Assembly: GCA_020635695.1 (NCBI GenBank)
Contig: JACJZH010000004.1
Location: 62,001 to 126,000, forward strand
Source: Flavobacteriales bacterium
GTDB lineage: Bacteria > Bacteroidota > Bacteroidia > Flavobacteriales_F > PHOS-HE28
Length of the DNA stretch: 64,000 nucleotides
Direction: 5' to 3'
This document shows positions 7,735 to 16,618 of this stretch, piece after piece. How positions within the stretch are numbered: position 1 is the first letter of the stretch; each line of letters opens with the position of its first letter. A program made the translations under genes and the position numbers. Below the pieces are notes generated by a model. That model worked only from the letters and a program-made list of their open reading frames with translations, was not told where the DNA came from and did no database searches.

Positions 7735-7742
7735 CAAAGCTA
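7735..7742 (-). promoter_or_regulatory. -7 box of the peroxiredoxin promoter
   Basis: TAGCTTTG on the minus strand, an exact TAnnTTTG match, 8 nt before the peroxiredoxin ATG. Confidence 0.65.
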
Positions 7743-7764
7743 CCGGGGGTGTTCCGGCCCGGCC

Positions 7765-7778
7765 GTGACCGGCGTCAC
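7765..7778. promoter_or_regulatory. Putative Crp/Fnr-family binding site
   Basis: GTGAC CGGC GTCAC, a perfect 5-bp inverted repeat with a 4-bp spacer. Its centre is 36.5 bp upstream of the end of the peroxiredoxin -7 box, i.e. about -41.5 from a likely start. It overlaps the last codon and stop of the CDF gene. A matching site is at 9446-9461. Confidence 0.55.
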
Positions 7779-8776
7779 CCCTGCAGGTCGTCCACGGTAT
7801 GCTTCGCGTTGCCGAGCACCGACCGCAGGTCCCAGGTCACCCTCCCCTGCCGGGCGGCCTTGCGCCGATCGCAGGCGTCGAAGGTGCAGATGGCGCAGCT
7901 GGCCGGGGGCACGCAGGGGTCCATGTGGATGAACAGCTCCACATCGCGGTCCGAGCGCGCGTTCACCAGCTCCTCCATGGTGTTGATGGCATCGTGCGAC
8001 CACTTCAGGTCGTGGTACCACGGCAGCGTCACGTGGCAGTCGATGTGCAGGGTGCGGCCGAACTTGATCACCCGGAAGTTGTGCAGGTCCACCCAGTGGG
8101 GCTCGCGGTGCTGCTCCAGCATCTGCACCACCTCGGCGGCCACGTCCATGTCGGTCTCGTCCATGATGCCCGCCACCGACCGGCGCACCACCCGGATGCC
8201 CTGCACGATGATGAAGCCGCCAAAGAGCATGGCGAAGAGGTTGTCCAGCCAGGTGAGGCCGGTGAGCCAGATCACGAGCAGGCCGGTGAGCATGGCGGCC
8301 GTGGTCCAGGCATCGCTGAGCAGGTGGGTGCCACTGGCCTGCATGGCCAGGGAATGGCTCTTCCGCCCGCGGACGAGCAAGGCCAGGCCCATCAGCAGGT
8401 TCAGCAGTCCGGCCGCAAGGGTCAGCAGGATGCCTTCGCCCAGGTCGTGCAGGTGGTGTTCGCCCAGCCAGGCCTGGAGCGCCCGGTAGATGATGAGGCC
8501 TCCTGCCAGGGTGACCAGGCCCCCTTCCACCCCGGCGCTGATGAACTCGACCTTGCCGTGCCCGTAGGGATGCTCGCGGTCGCGCGGCTTGGCGGCAAGC
8601 CAAAGACTGTACAGGGCGAACGACCCGGCCACCACGTTCACGATGCTCTCCAGCGCATCGCTGAGGATGGTGTTGCTGTGCGTGAGCTTCCAGGCGAGGA
8701 ACTTCACCGCCATCAGCAGCACCCCACCGGCCACCACCACCGCCTGCAAGCGGATGTCCCTGCGCGCGTCGGCCAT
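7775..8776 (-). CDS. Cation diffusion facilitator family metal transporter
   Basis: A 333-residue inner-membrane metal/proton antiporter of the CDF family. The six-helix core spans residues about 10-210. Metal-site motifs are NTILSDALESIVNV (TM2) and HLLSDAWTTAAML (TM5), with the HPYGHGK loop between. The cytoplasmic dimerisation domain follows (IMDETDMD, HNFRVIKFGRTLHIDCHV). The C-terminal tail is unusual: DPCVPPASCAICTFDACDRR has four cysteines spaced like a metal- or cluster-binding site. The start at 8776 (MADARRD) fits the first helix. The gene is divergent from the Crp/Fnr regulator, and the short shared gap contains that regulator's promoter. The metal transported cannot be told from sequence alone. 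Confidence 0.9.
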   Translation of the reverse strand: MADARRDIRLQAVVVAGGVLLMAVKFLAWKLTHSNTILSDALESIVNVVAGSFALYSLWLAAKPRDREHPYGHGKVEFISAGVEGGLVTLAGGLIIYRALQAWLGEHHLHDLGEGILLTLAAGLLNLLMGLALLVRGRKSHSLAMQASGTHLLSDAWTTAAMLTGLLVIWLTGLTWLDNLFAMLFGGFIIVQGIRVVRRSVAGIMDETDMDVAAEVVQMLEQHREPHWVDLHNFRVIKFGRTLHIDCHVTLPWYHDLKWSHDAINTMEELVNARSDRDVELFIHMDPCVPPASCAICTFDACDRRKAARQGRVTWDLRSVLGNAKHTVDDLQG

Positions 8777-8800
8777 GGCTCCGAAGGTAACCGGGCGGAC

Positions 8801-8808
8801 TAGCTTTG
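8801..8808 (+). promoter_or_regulatory. -7 box of the Crp/Fnr regulator gene
   Basis: TAGCTTTG, an exact consensus match, ends 4 nt before the ATG at 8813. The transcript would begin at or next to the start codon. Confidence 0.65.
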
Positions 8809-8812
8809 GCGC

Positions 8813-9442
8813 ATGGACTCCTCGGCCGTGAAGCATGCGCTGCGTCAGTTGGAAGGCGGACTGATCGAGGAATTGCTCGAGCAGTGCCGGACCGTTCAGG
8901 TCCCCGAAGGCGCCGAGCTGCTGCGCGAAGGGGCCTATGTACGTGACCTGCCGCTGGTGCTGGACGGCCTGGTGCGCGTGTATCTGGGCCACGAGGACAA
9001 GGAGTTGTTGCTCTACTACATCCAGCCGGCGGAGAGCTGCGTGATGAGCCTGTCGGCCCTGCTGGAGCGTGCACCGAGCCGGATCTATGCCGTCACCGAG
9101 AAGCCCAGCACCCTGCTGCTGCTGCCGGAGACCGACCTGCGACGCTGGCTGAGGGAGTACCCCTCGCTGAACGAACTGCTCTACCACCAGTTCCACGAGC
9201 GCTACCGCGACCTGGTGGAGACCATCCAGCTGGTGACCTTCGGCGACCTGGCGACCCGGCTGCTGGACCACCTGCGGAAGGCCGCCCAGGTGAACGGCAG
9301 TGACCTGGTGAACGTGCGTCACAGCCGCCTGGCCCAGGAGCTCGGCACCGCACGCGAAGTGGTGACGCGCACCCTGAAGAAGCTCGAACGCGACGGGCTG
9401 GTGAAACAGGAGGCGGGCGGACTGCGGGTGCTCGACCCCTGA
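8813..9442 (+). CDS. Crp/Fnr family transcriptional regulator
   Basis: A 209-residue regulator with an N-terminal cyclic-nucleotide-binding-type beta-barrel (residues about 15-110), a dimerisation helix (about 115-140) and a C-terminal winged helix. There is no Fnr-type N-terminal cysteine cluster, so an iron-sulfur oxygen sensor is unlikely. The recognition helix GTAREVVTRTLKKLERDGLV keeps Arg-Glu-x-x-x-Arg, the trio that reads GTGA half-sites in E. coli Crp. Two GTGAC-n4-GTCAC palindromes flank the gene, in front of the peroxiredoxin gene and the 30-residue peptide gene. A target set covering these neighbours is inferred. The effector is unknown. Confidence 0.92.
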   Translation: MDSSAVKHALRQLEGGLIEELLEQCRTVQVPEGAELLREGAYVRDLPLVLDGLVRVYLGHEDKELLLYYIQPAESCVMSLSALLERAPSRIYAVTEKPSTLLLLPETDLRRWLREYPSLNELLYHQFHERYRDLVETIQLVTFGDLATRLLDHLRKAAQVNGSDLVNVRHSRLAQELGTAREVVTRTLKKLERDGLVKQEAGGLRVLDP

Positions 9443-9445
9443 GGC

Positions 9446-9461
9446 GGTGACGCAGGTCACC
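9446..9461. promoter_or_regulatory. Putative Crp/Fnr-family binding site
   Basis: GGTGAC GCAG GTCACC, a perfect 6-bp inverted repeat with a 4-bp spacer, directly after the regulator's stop. Its centre is 37.5 bp upstream of the end of the GACCTTTG box at 9484-9491, nearly the same spacing as the site at 7765-7778. Confidence 0.6.
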
Positions 9462-9483
9462 ACGTTCCGTGACCGGACCCGCT

Positions 9484-9491
9484 GACCTTTG
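9484..9491 (+). promoter_or_regulatory. -7 box of the small membrane peptide gene
   Basis: GACCTTTG, one mismatch from TAnnTTTG, ends 4 nt before the ATG at 9496. Confidence 0.45.
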
Positions 9492-9495
9492 GACC

Positions 9496-9588
9496 ATGAC
9501 GGGAAAACAGAAGGCCCTGCGCCTTGGGATGGTCTGCCTGCTGTGCATCGCGATCGCCTACCTGCTGGCCCGCCTCATTGGAACCTGA
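9496..9588 (+). CDS. Small single-pass membrane peptide (30 residues)
   Basis: MTGKQKALRLGM followed by a single hydrophobic helix (VCLLCIAIAYLLARLIG) and a stop: a charged, positive N-terminus then one membrane span. I do not recognise a family. Support for it being real comes from context. It starts 4 nt after a -7 box, has a Crp/Fnr-type palindrome at the activator position, and precedes the DUF2892 gene by 19 nt, probably in one transcript. It could also be a leader for that gene. A role at the inner membrane in the stress response of this locus is inference. Confidence 0.55.
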   Translation: MTGKQKALRLGMVCLLCIAIAYLLARLIGT

Positions 9589-9607
9589 ACACTCAACCCT
9601 TGAAGTC

Positions 9608-9817
9608 ATGAAGAAGAACATGGGATCCGCCGACCGCGTGGTGCGTGTGCTCCTCGCCGTCCTGTTCGCCATCCTCTATTTCACAGGGACCGTGACCGGC
9701 ACGTTCGGTCTGGTGCTCCTGGTGCTGGGTGGCATCTTCCTGCTCACCTCGTTGGTGAGCTTCTGCCCGCTGTACGCGCCGTTCGGCATCCGTACCTGCC
9801 CCGCGAACAAGGGCTGA
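9608..9817 (+). CDS. DUF2892 / YgaP-type small membrane protein
   Basis: A 69-residue protein, MKKNMGSADRVVRVLLAVLF onward, with two transmembrane helices and the family's conserved GSADRVVR start and FCPLYAPFGIRTC end. The biochemical role of DUF2892 alone is not established; it is often found beside Crp/Fnr or ArsR regulators and sulfur-transfer genes. Here it follows the regulator and the 30-residue peptide and ends at a strong terminator. The start at 9608 is preferred over upstream in-frame codons because it matches the family N-terminus. Confidence 0.88.
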   Translation: MKKNMGSADRVVRVLLAVLFAILYFTGTVTGTFGLVLLVLGGIFLLTSLVSFCPLYAPFGIRTCPANKG

Positions 9818-9836
9818 ACGCACAACACCGTGTGGA

Positions 9837-9865
9837 AAGGCCGGTCCGTGTGACCGGCCTTTTTG
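9837..9865 (+). terminator. Intrinsic terminator after the DUF2892 gene
   Basis: AAAGGCCGGTC and GACCGGCCTTT form a long perfect stem, followed by a T run, 20 nt past the DUF2892 stop. Confidence 0.9.
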
Positions 9866-9920
9866 CGTCGGTGCCCGGACGGTGGTTCGTAATCTTGCGG
9901 CGCCAAATCCTACCGCATCC

Positions 9921-11234
9921 ATGTTCGCATTGATGGCCGTCGTGTTCGTGCTGGGTTACCTCGCCATCGCCTTGGAGCACCCGATCCGGGTGAACAAGGC
10001 GGCGTCGGCGATCTTCACGGGGGCGGTGATCTGGGGCCTGCTGATGGTGTTCCACGACACCATCCTGCCCGGCGCGGACGGCGACACCCACCACCTGGTG
10101 GAGGAGCTCCGCCACCACCTCGGCGAGATCGCGGAGATCCTCTTCTTCCTGATCGGTGCCATGACCGTGGTGGAACTGATCGATGTGCACGGCGGCTTCC
10201 GGGTGATCACCGACCGCATCACCTCCACCAAGAAGAGCACCCTGCTCTGGATCATCAGCGTGCTCACCTTCTTCCTGAGCGCGGCCCTGGACAACCTGAC
10301 CACCACGATCGTGATGTGCGCCCTGCTGCGCAAGCTGATCAAGGACAAGGAAACGCTCTGGCTGTTCGCGGGCATGGTGATCATCGCGGCGAACGCCGGC
10401 GGTGCCTGGAGCCCGATCGGCGACGTCACCACCATCATGCTCTGGATCGGCGGCCAGGTCACCTCGCTGAACATCATCGCCAAGCTGATCCTGCCCAGCC
10501 TGGTGTGCATGATCCTGCCCCTGCTCTGGATGACCTTCACCCAGAAGGGGAACGTGGAACGCCCGGACGTGGTGCGGAGCAGCGGGGGCCACGGGGGCAA
10601 GATCACCGGCTTCGAACGGAACCTGGTCTTCGGCCTGGGGGTGGGCTCGCTCCTGTTCGTGCCCGTGTTCAAGAGCGTCACCCACCTGCCGCCCTATGTG
10701 GGCATCATGTTCGGCCTGGGTTTGTTGTGGATAGTGACCGAAGTGATGCACTGGAGGCATGGAGCCGACGACCGCGGCGACCTGATGGTGACGGCCGTGC
10801 TGCGCCGCATCGACATGCCCAGCGTGCTCTTCTTCCTGGGCATCCTGGTGGCCGTGGCCGCCCTGCAGACCGCCGGGCACCTGACCCTGCTCGCGGGCTG
10901 GCTGGACAGCAGCCTGGGCAACATCTACCTGATCAACGGCACCATCGGCGTGCTGAGCGCCATCGTGGACAACGTGCCGCTGGTGGCCGCCGCCATGGGC
11001 ATGTACCCGATGACCCAGTACCCGGTGGACGACATCTTCTGGGAACTGCTGGCCCTGTGCGCCGGTACCGGTGGCAGCCTGTTGGTGATCGGTTCCGCCG
11101 CCGGTGTGGCCGCCATGGGCATCCTCCGCATCGACTTCATCTGGTACCTGCGGAAGATGATGCTGCCCGCCCTGCTGGGCTACCTCGGCGGCATCCTCAC
11201 CTTCTGGCTGATGTGGGGCTCGGGCGGGCATTGA
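9921..11234 (+). CDS. nhaD: NhaD-type sodium/proton antiporter (copy 1)
   Basis: A 437-residue ion-transporter-superfamily antiporter with about 11-13 hydrophobic segments, exchanging Na+ or Li+ for protons at the inner membrane. Family motifs include FLIGAMTVVELIDVHGGF, FLSAALDNLTTTIVM, AGGAWSPIGDVTTIMLWI in the first half, and ISAIVDNVPLVAAAMGMYP-like and GTGGSLLVIGSAAGVAAMG in the second. These two half-helix pairs carry the ion-site Asp and Asn residues. The ATG at 9921 begins the first helix (MFALMAVVFVLGYLAIALEH). A paralogue follows 85 nt downstream on the same strand. Confidence 0.9.
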   Translation: MFALMAVVFVLGYLAIALEHPIRVNKAASAIFTGAVIWGLLMVFHDTILPGADGDTHHLVEELRHHLGEIAEILFFLIGAMTVVELIDVHGGFRVITDRITSTKKSTLLWIISVLTFFLSAALDNLTTTIVMCALLRKLIKDKETLWLFAGMVIIAANAGGAWSPIGDVTTIMLWIGGQVTSLNIIAKLILPSLVCMILPLLWMTFTQKGNVERPDVVRSSGGHGGKITGFERNLVFGLGVGSLLFVPVFKSVTHLPPYVGIMFGLGLLWIVTEVMHWRHGADDRGDLMVTAVLRRIDMPSVLFFLGILVAVAALQTAGHLTLLAGWLDSSLGNIYLINGTIGVLSAIVDNVPLVAAAMGMYPMTQYPVDDIFWELLALCAGTGGSLLVIGSAAGVAAMGILRIDFIWYLRKMMLPALLGYLGGILTFWLMWGSGGH

Positions 11235-11319
11235 ACCTGCCCCTGTTCGCGGAATTTAACAGCCCACCTTGTCCGGACGGGGACATGCGCCATCACCTTT
11301 GTGCGCAATTCCCCATCCC

Positions 11320-12627
11320 ATGTACATGCTGATCGCGGTGGTGTTCGTGGCCGGTTACCTGGCCATCGCCCTGGAACATCCGTTGCACATCAACAAGGCG
11401 GCCTCCGCCCTGGTCACCGGTGTGCTCGTCTGGGTGCTGCTGATGCTTGGCCGTGAGGGCCTGATGCCCGATGCCCACGCCGGTCCGGAGGGAGTGGTCC
11501 ATCACCTCATGGAACACCTGGGCGACATCGCCGGGATCCTCTTCTTCCTGATGGGTGCCATGACCGTGGTGGAACTGATCGATGTGCACGAAGGCTTCCG
11601 GGTGATCACCGACCGCATCACCGGCACCAGCAAGGTGTCGCTGCTGTGGATGCTCAGCATCATCGCCTTCTTCCTGAGCGCCGCGCTGGACAACATGACC
11701 ACGGCCATCGTGATGAGCGCGCTGCTGCGCAAGCTGATCCGCGACCGCAACGACCTCTGGACCTTCGCGGGCATGGTGATCATCGCGGCCAACGCGGGCG
11801 GCGCCTGGAGCCCCATCGGCGACGTCACCACCATCATGCTCTGGATCGGCGGGCAGGTCACGGCGGCCAACATCGTGCTGAAGCTTATCGCCCCCAGCCT
11901 GGTGTGCCTGCTGCTGCCGCTGATCTGGTTCAGCTTCACCTTCCGCGGCACCATCCAGCGCCCGGAGGAGGAAGTGCGTTCCCGCAAGGGAAGGACCGGT
12001 GTCCCGGCCGGCACACAACGCCTCGTGCTCGGGCTCGGCCTTGCCGCGCTGCTGGGTGTTCCCGTGTTCAAGACCTACACCCACCTGCCGCCCTACATGG
12101 GCATCCTGCTGGGGCTCGGCATCCTGTGGGTGGTCACCGAACGGCTGCACCGCCATGCCGATGACGCCGTGCAGGACCACCTATCGGTGAACGCCGTACT
12201 GCGCCGCATCGATGTGCCCAGCGTGCTCTTCTTCCTGGGCATCCTGACCGCCGTGGCGGGGCTTCAGGTGGCCGGCCACCTCACGGACATGGCGCAGGTG
12301 CTGGACCGGTCGTTGGGCGACATGTACCTGGTGAACACCGTGATCGGCGCGTTGAGCTCGGTGGTGGACAACGTGCCGCTCGTGGCCGCCGCCATGGGCA
12401 TGTACCCCATGACCCAGTTCCCCGTGGACCATCCGTTCTGGGAGTTGCTGGCCTTCTGCGCAGGTACGGGTGGCAGCCTGCTGATCATTGGCTCCGCGGC
12501 CGGGGTGGCCACCATGGGCATCCTGGGCATCGACTTCCTGTGGTACCTGAAGCGCATGGCCTTCCCGGCGGCACTGGGCTACCTCGGCGGCATCCTCACC
12601 TTCTGGCTGATGTGGGGCGGGCACTGA
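11320..12627 (+). CDS. nhaD: NhaD-type sodium/proton antiporter (copy 2)
   Basis: A 435-residue paralogue of the preceding gene with the same motif order: FLMGAMTVVELIDVHEGF, FLSAALDNMTTAIVM, AGGAWSPIGDVTTIMLWI, SSVVDNVPLVAAAMGMYP and GTGGSLLIIGSAAGVATMG. Long stretches are close at the DNA level, so this is a tandem duplication. The most different regions are the N-terminal loop (REGLMPDAHAGPEG here) and the central cytoplasmic loop (GTIQRPEEEVRSRKGRTG here), which suggests divergence in regulation or pH response. CACCTTTG at 11294-11301 is a possible -7 box. It is convergent with the GreB-like gene 3 nt away. Confidence 0.9.
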   Translation: MYMLIAVVFVAGYLAIALEHPLHINKAASALVTGVLVWVLLMLGREGLMPDAHAGPEGVVHHLMEHLGDIAGILFFLMGAMTVVELIDVHEGFRVITDRITGTSKVSLLWMLSIIAFFLSAALDNMTTAIVMSALLRKLIRDRNDLWTFAGMVIIAANAGGAWSPIGDVTTIMLWIGGQVTAANIVLKLIAPSLVCLLLPLIWFSFTFRGTIQRPEEEVRSRKGRTGVPAGTQRLVLGLGLAALLGVPVFKTYTHLPPYMGILLGLGILWVVTERLHRHADDAVQDHLSVNAVLRRIDVPSVLFFLGILTAVAGLQVAGHLTDMAQVLDRSLGDMYLVNTVIGALSSVVDNVPLVAAAMGMYPMTQFPVDHPFWELLAFCAGTGGSLLIIGSAAGVATMGILGIDFLWYLKRMAFPAALGYLGGILTFWLMWGGH

Positions 12628-12630
12628 GCC

Positions 12631-13140
12631 TTACCCGTTGGCGATCGCCAGCACCTCCAGGCGCTGCTCGCCGCTCCCCAGCGGATACGTGGCCTCCTCT
12701 CCCACCCGTTTCCCGATCAGGGCACGGGCGATGGGCGCGGTGAAGCTGATCAGCCCATCCTTCACGCTGGCCTCGTCCACGCCTACGATGGTGAGGTCGC
12801 GCTCCATCCCGTTCTGTGGCCCCGGGCCGAAGCGGACGGAGACCCGCATGCCGAAGCGCACTTCATCGGGTTCTTCCGTAGGCGGCTCGACCACCCGCGC
12901 GGTCACGATCCGTTCCTCGAGCAGGGCCAGCCTGCCGTCGATCACCGCCCAGGCGCGGCGGCGTGCGTCGTCGCTCTCATGCTCCAGGGACCGCTCCGCC
13001 TCGAGCCCGGCCTTCTCCTCCTGCAACAGGCGCAGCCCGCGCGGCGTCACATAGTTCGACACACCATCGGGCAGGGCGGCACGAGGCGGGATGAACGGCG
13101 CCTCCTCCTGGTCGTCCTCCTTGACGAAGCCGCGGGACAT
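12631..13140 (-). CDS. GreA/GreB family elongation factor (GreB-like)
   Basis: A 169-residue protein with a coiled-coil N-terminal half (residues about 35-85, VTPRGLRLLQEEKAGLEAER onward) and an FKBP-like C-terminal domain with RFGMRVSV, DLTIVGVDEA and PIARALIGKRVGEEATYPL. Such factors bind the RNA polymerase secondary channel and stimulate cleavage of backtracked RNA, or act as Rnk-like regulators. The start at 13140 is chosen because it lies just after the ettA stop and begins a sensible N-terminus. It is the last gene of a minus-strand run after the membrane protein and ettA, with 20 nt between it and ettA. Confidence 0.8.
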   Translation of the reverse strand: MSRGFVKEDDQEEAPFIPPRAALPDGVSNYVTPRGLRLLQEEKAGLEAERSLEHESDDARRRAWAVIDGRLALLEERIVTARVVEPPTEEPDEVRFGMRVSVRFGPGPQNGMERDLTIVGVDEASVKDGLISFTAPIARALIGKRVGEEATYPLGSGEQRLEVLAIANG

Positions 13141-13160
13141 GAAGGCAAGGTAGTGGCAGC

Positions 13161-14852
<1,692 letters not shown>

Positions 14853-14884
14853 GGGTCGTGCGTGTTCGTGAGAGGAAGGAGCGC

Positions 14885-16420
14885 TCAACGAGCGACGGGC
14901 TCCATCCGGACCGCGAATATCTCGCTTCGCTGAAGATCCTGGAGCTTTCTGATGGATGTGGTCCGCAGGGGATCCAACTCATGATGGCGCAGCACACCGT
15001 TCAGGTCCTGCCCGTCGGAAGGGGCCACGAGCACGTAGTTGATGCCCGTGCCCTTCGGCCTGCCCGCAGGCGCGAACCGCCTTGGGTCCATGTCGCGGGT
15101 GTAGAGGTAGTAGCCCACGGGCGCGTGCCAGGGCGGCTGGGCCAACACCACCCCGCTGCCGTCGGCGATGCGCGAACGCAATTGCCTGACCACGACGTCG
15201 GCCTCGGCATAGCGTACCACCAACTGCTCGGTCCCCCGGCCCAGGGTCAGCGCTGTGCCCAGCACCAGCATCAGCAAGGCCCCGGCCATGGTGCGCATGC
15301 GTTTGGCGAAACCCGCCCAGAGGTGGTCCTGGACCAGCTTCAGGAGGTAGAACAGCAGCAACGCGGTGCCCAGGTGAAAGACGAGCACCATGTACGTCCA
15401 GTCCTCCGGGGCCGGTACCATCAGGCGAAGGAACACCGCGGCCAGGCCACCGATCGCCATCGCCGCCACGAGCAGCCGGTACTTGCCGCTGAGGTACACC
15501 GCCACGAACTGGCCGCCCAGGGCCAGGAGGGAGAAGGTCATGCCATAAGGCGCGCTCAGGTGTTCCCACAGGGCCAGCACCGCTTCCTGATGACCGGCGC
15601 TGAAACTGGCCCAGTCCACCGGCTCGGTGCCCAGACCGGGGTCGAACACCTGCCCCACCCCGTGCGCGATGATCACCGGCAGGAACAGCACGATGCCGGC
15701 CAGCAGGGCCGTGAGCGGCACGATGGCGTACCGGCCCATGCGCTGCGCCAGGGAGGTCTCGTAGCTGGACATGAGGTAGGCCGGGATCCACAGCAGCACC
15801 ATCAAGGCGACCTGCAACTGGCCGGGGTCGTTCCAGATCAGCAGCGCCAGCAGCAGCCCCACCAACAAGGCCGTGATCGGGTTGTTCCGCTTCACCAGAT
15901 GCCTGCTTCCGTTCAGCGCCAGCAGGAACAGGAACCAGCCGATGGAAACGCCTTCGGAAAGGGCGGAGAACAGGACGAGCTGGGGGGCGGCCGCGGCCAG
16001 GGCCAGCGCCAATAGCGCCACGTACCGGTTGAACATGGCCCGGACGAACACGTAGAGCAGCGGCAGGCACAGGATGCCCGCCACCAGGTCGGGGGCGCGA
16101 ACGGACCAGAGCGCCGGACCGAACAGGCCCAGGCAGCACTTCACCAGGGCCGTGTGCAGGATGTGGTTGCCCGGGAGCGTGCGGTCCGAGAACACCCCCG
16201 CCCAATCGCCCGTGGCGAAGTGGACCACCGTGAACGCCTCCGCATTGGTGACCGGTGCCAGCAGCATCCAGACCCGCAGGGCGGCACCCACCAGGATCAC
16301 CAGCAACACCATGCGCTTGTGCGCCGCGGACGTGCGTTTGCCCAGCTCCTGCAGGGTGGACCGCAGATCGCGTCGCAGCCCCGCAAGCCCGCCCGGCCCT
16401 TGATCACGCCTTCGCCCCAT
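14885..16420 (-). CDS. Polytopic membrane protein, glycosyltransferase 39-like
   Basis: A 511-residue protein with roughly ten hydrophobic helices and a soluble C-terminal domain (residues about 415-511). The first periplasmic loop, TNAEAFTVVHFATGDWAGVF, and the overall layout resemble GT-C fold (PMT/ArnT-like) enzymes, but the DE motif of active enzymes is not clear, so activity is uncertain. The start at 16420 is preferred to the ATG at 16480 because a minus-strand TACTTTTG promoter box (16451-16458) lies between them. It is divergent from the padR operon and upstream of ettA and the greB-like gene in the same direction. Confidence 0.65.
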   Translation of the reverse strand: MGRRRDQGPGGLAGLRRDLRSTLQELGKRTSAAHKRMVLLVILVGAALRVWMLLAPVTNAEAFTVVHFATGDWAGVFSDRTLPGNHILHTALVKCCLGLFGPALWSVRAPDLVAGILCLPLLYVFVRAMFNRYVALLALALAAAAPQLVLFSALSEGVSIGWFLFLLALNGSRHLVKRNNPITALLVGLLLALLIWNDPGQLQVALMVLLWIPAYLMSSYETSLAQRMGRYAIVPLTALLAGIVLFLPVIIAHGVGQVFDPGLGTEPVDWASFSAGHQEAVLALWEHLSAPYGMTFSLLALGGQFVAVYLSGKYRLLVAAMAIGGLAAVFLRLMVPAPEDWTYMVLVFHLGTALLLFYLLKLVQDHLWAGFAKRMRTMAGALLMLVLGTALTLGRGTEQLVVRYAEADVVVRQLRSRIADGSGVVLAQPPWHAPVGYYLYTRDMDPRRFAPAGRPKGTGINYVLVAPSDGQDLNGVLRHHELDPLRTTSIRKLQDLQRSEIFAVRMEPVAR

Positions 16421-16450
16421 GGTCTGTTGGACGCCAACGAACGCCCCGGC

Positions 16451-16458
16451 CAAAAGTA
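16451..16458 (-). promoter_or_regulatory. -7 box of the membrane protein-ettA-greB unit
   Basis: TACTTTTG on the minus strand, an exact TAnnTTTG match, 30 nt before the ATG at 16420. Confidence 0.5.
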
Positions 16459-16520
16459 GCGGGATCGGTCCCGGCCCCATGGACTCCGCTCGTCCTTTCC
16501 GTGCCCCGCCCGTCACAAAA

Positions 16521-16545
16521 TGGTACTTTGCTTTGCATAGTACCA
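16521..16545. promoter_or_regulatory. Putative PadR operator overlapping the -33 region
   Basis: TGGTACT (16521-16527) and AGTACCA (16539-16545) form a perfect 7-bp inverted repeat with an 11-bp spacer. It lies 11 bp upstream of the TATCTTTG box and covers the -33 region of the padR promoter. PadR regulators commonly bind such symmetric sites in front of their own genes. Confidence 0.6.
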
Positions 16546-16556
16546 ACCAATGCCCA

Positions 16557-16564
16557 TATCTTTG
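16557..16564 (+). promoter_or_regulatory. -7 box of the padR-pspC operon
   Basis: TATCTTTG, an exact consensus match, with TTTG at 16532-16535 as a possible -33 element. Confidence 0.6.
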
Positions 16565-16618
16565 GGTCGTCAAGGAACTATCCGCTCCAAGCACCCCACG
16601 CCGGGCAGGCGCACGAAC

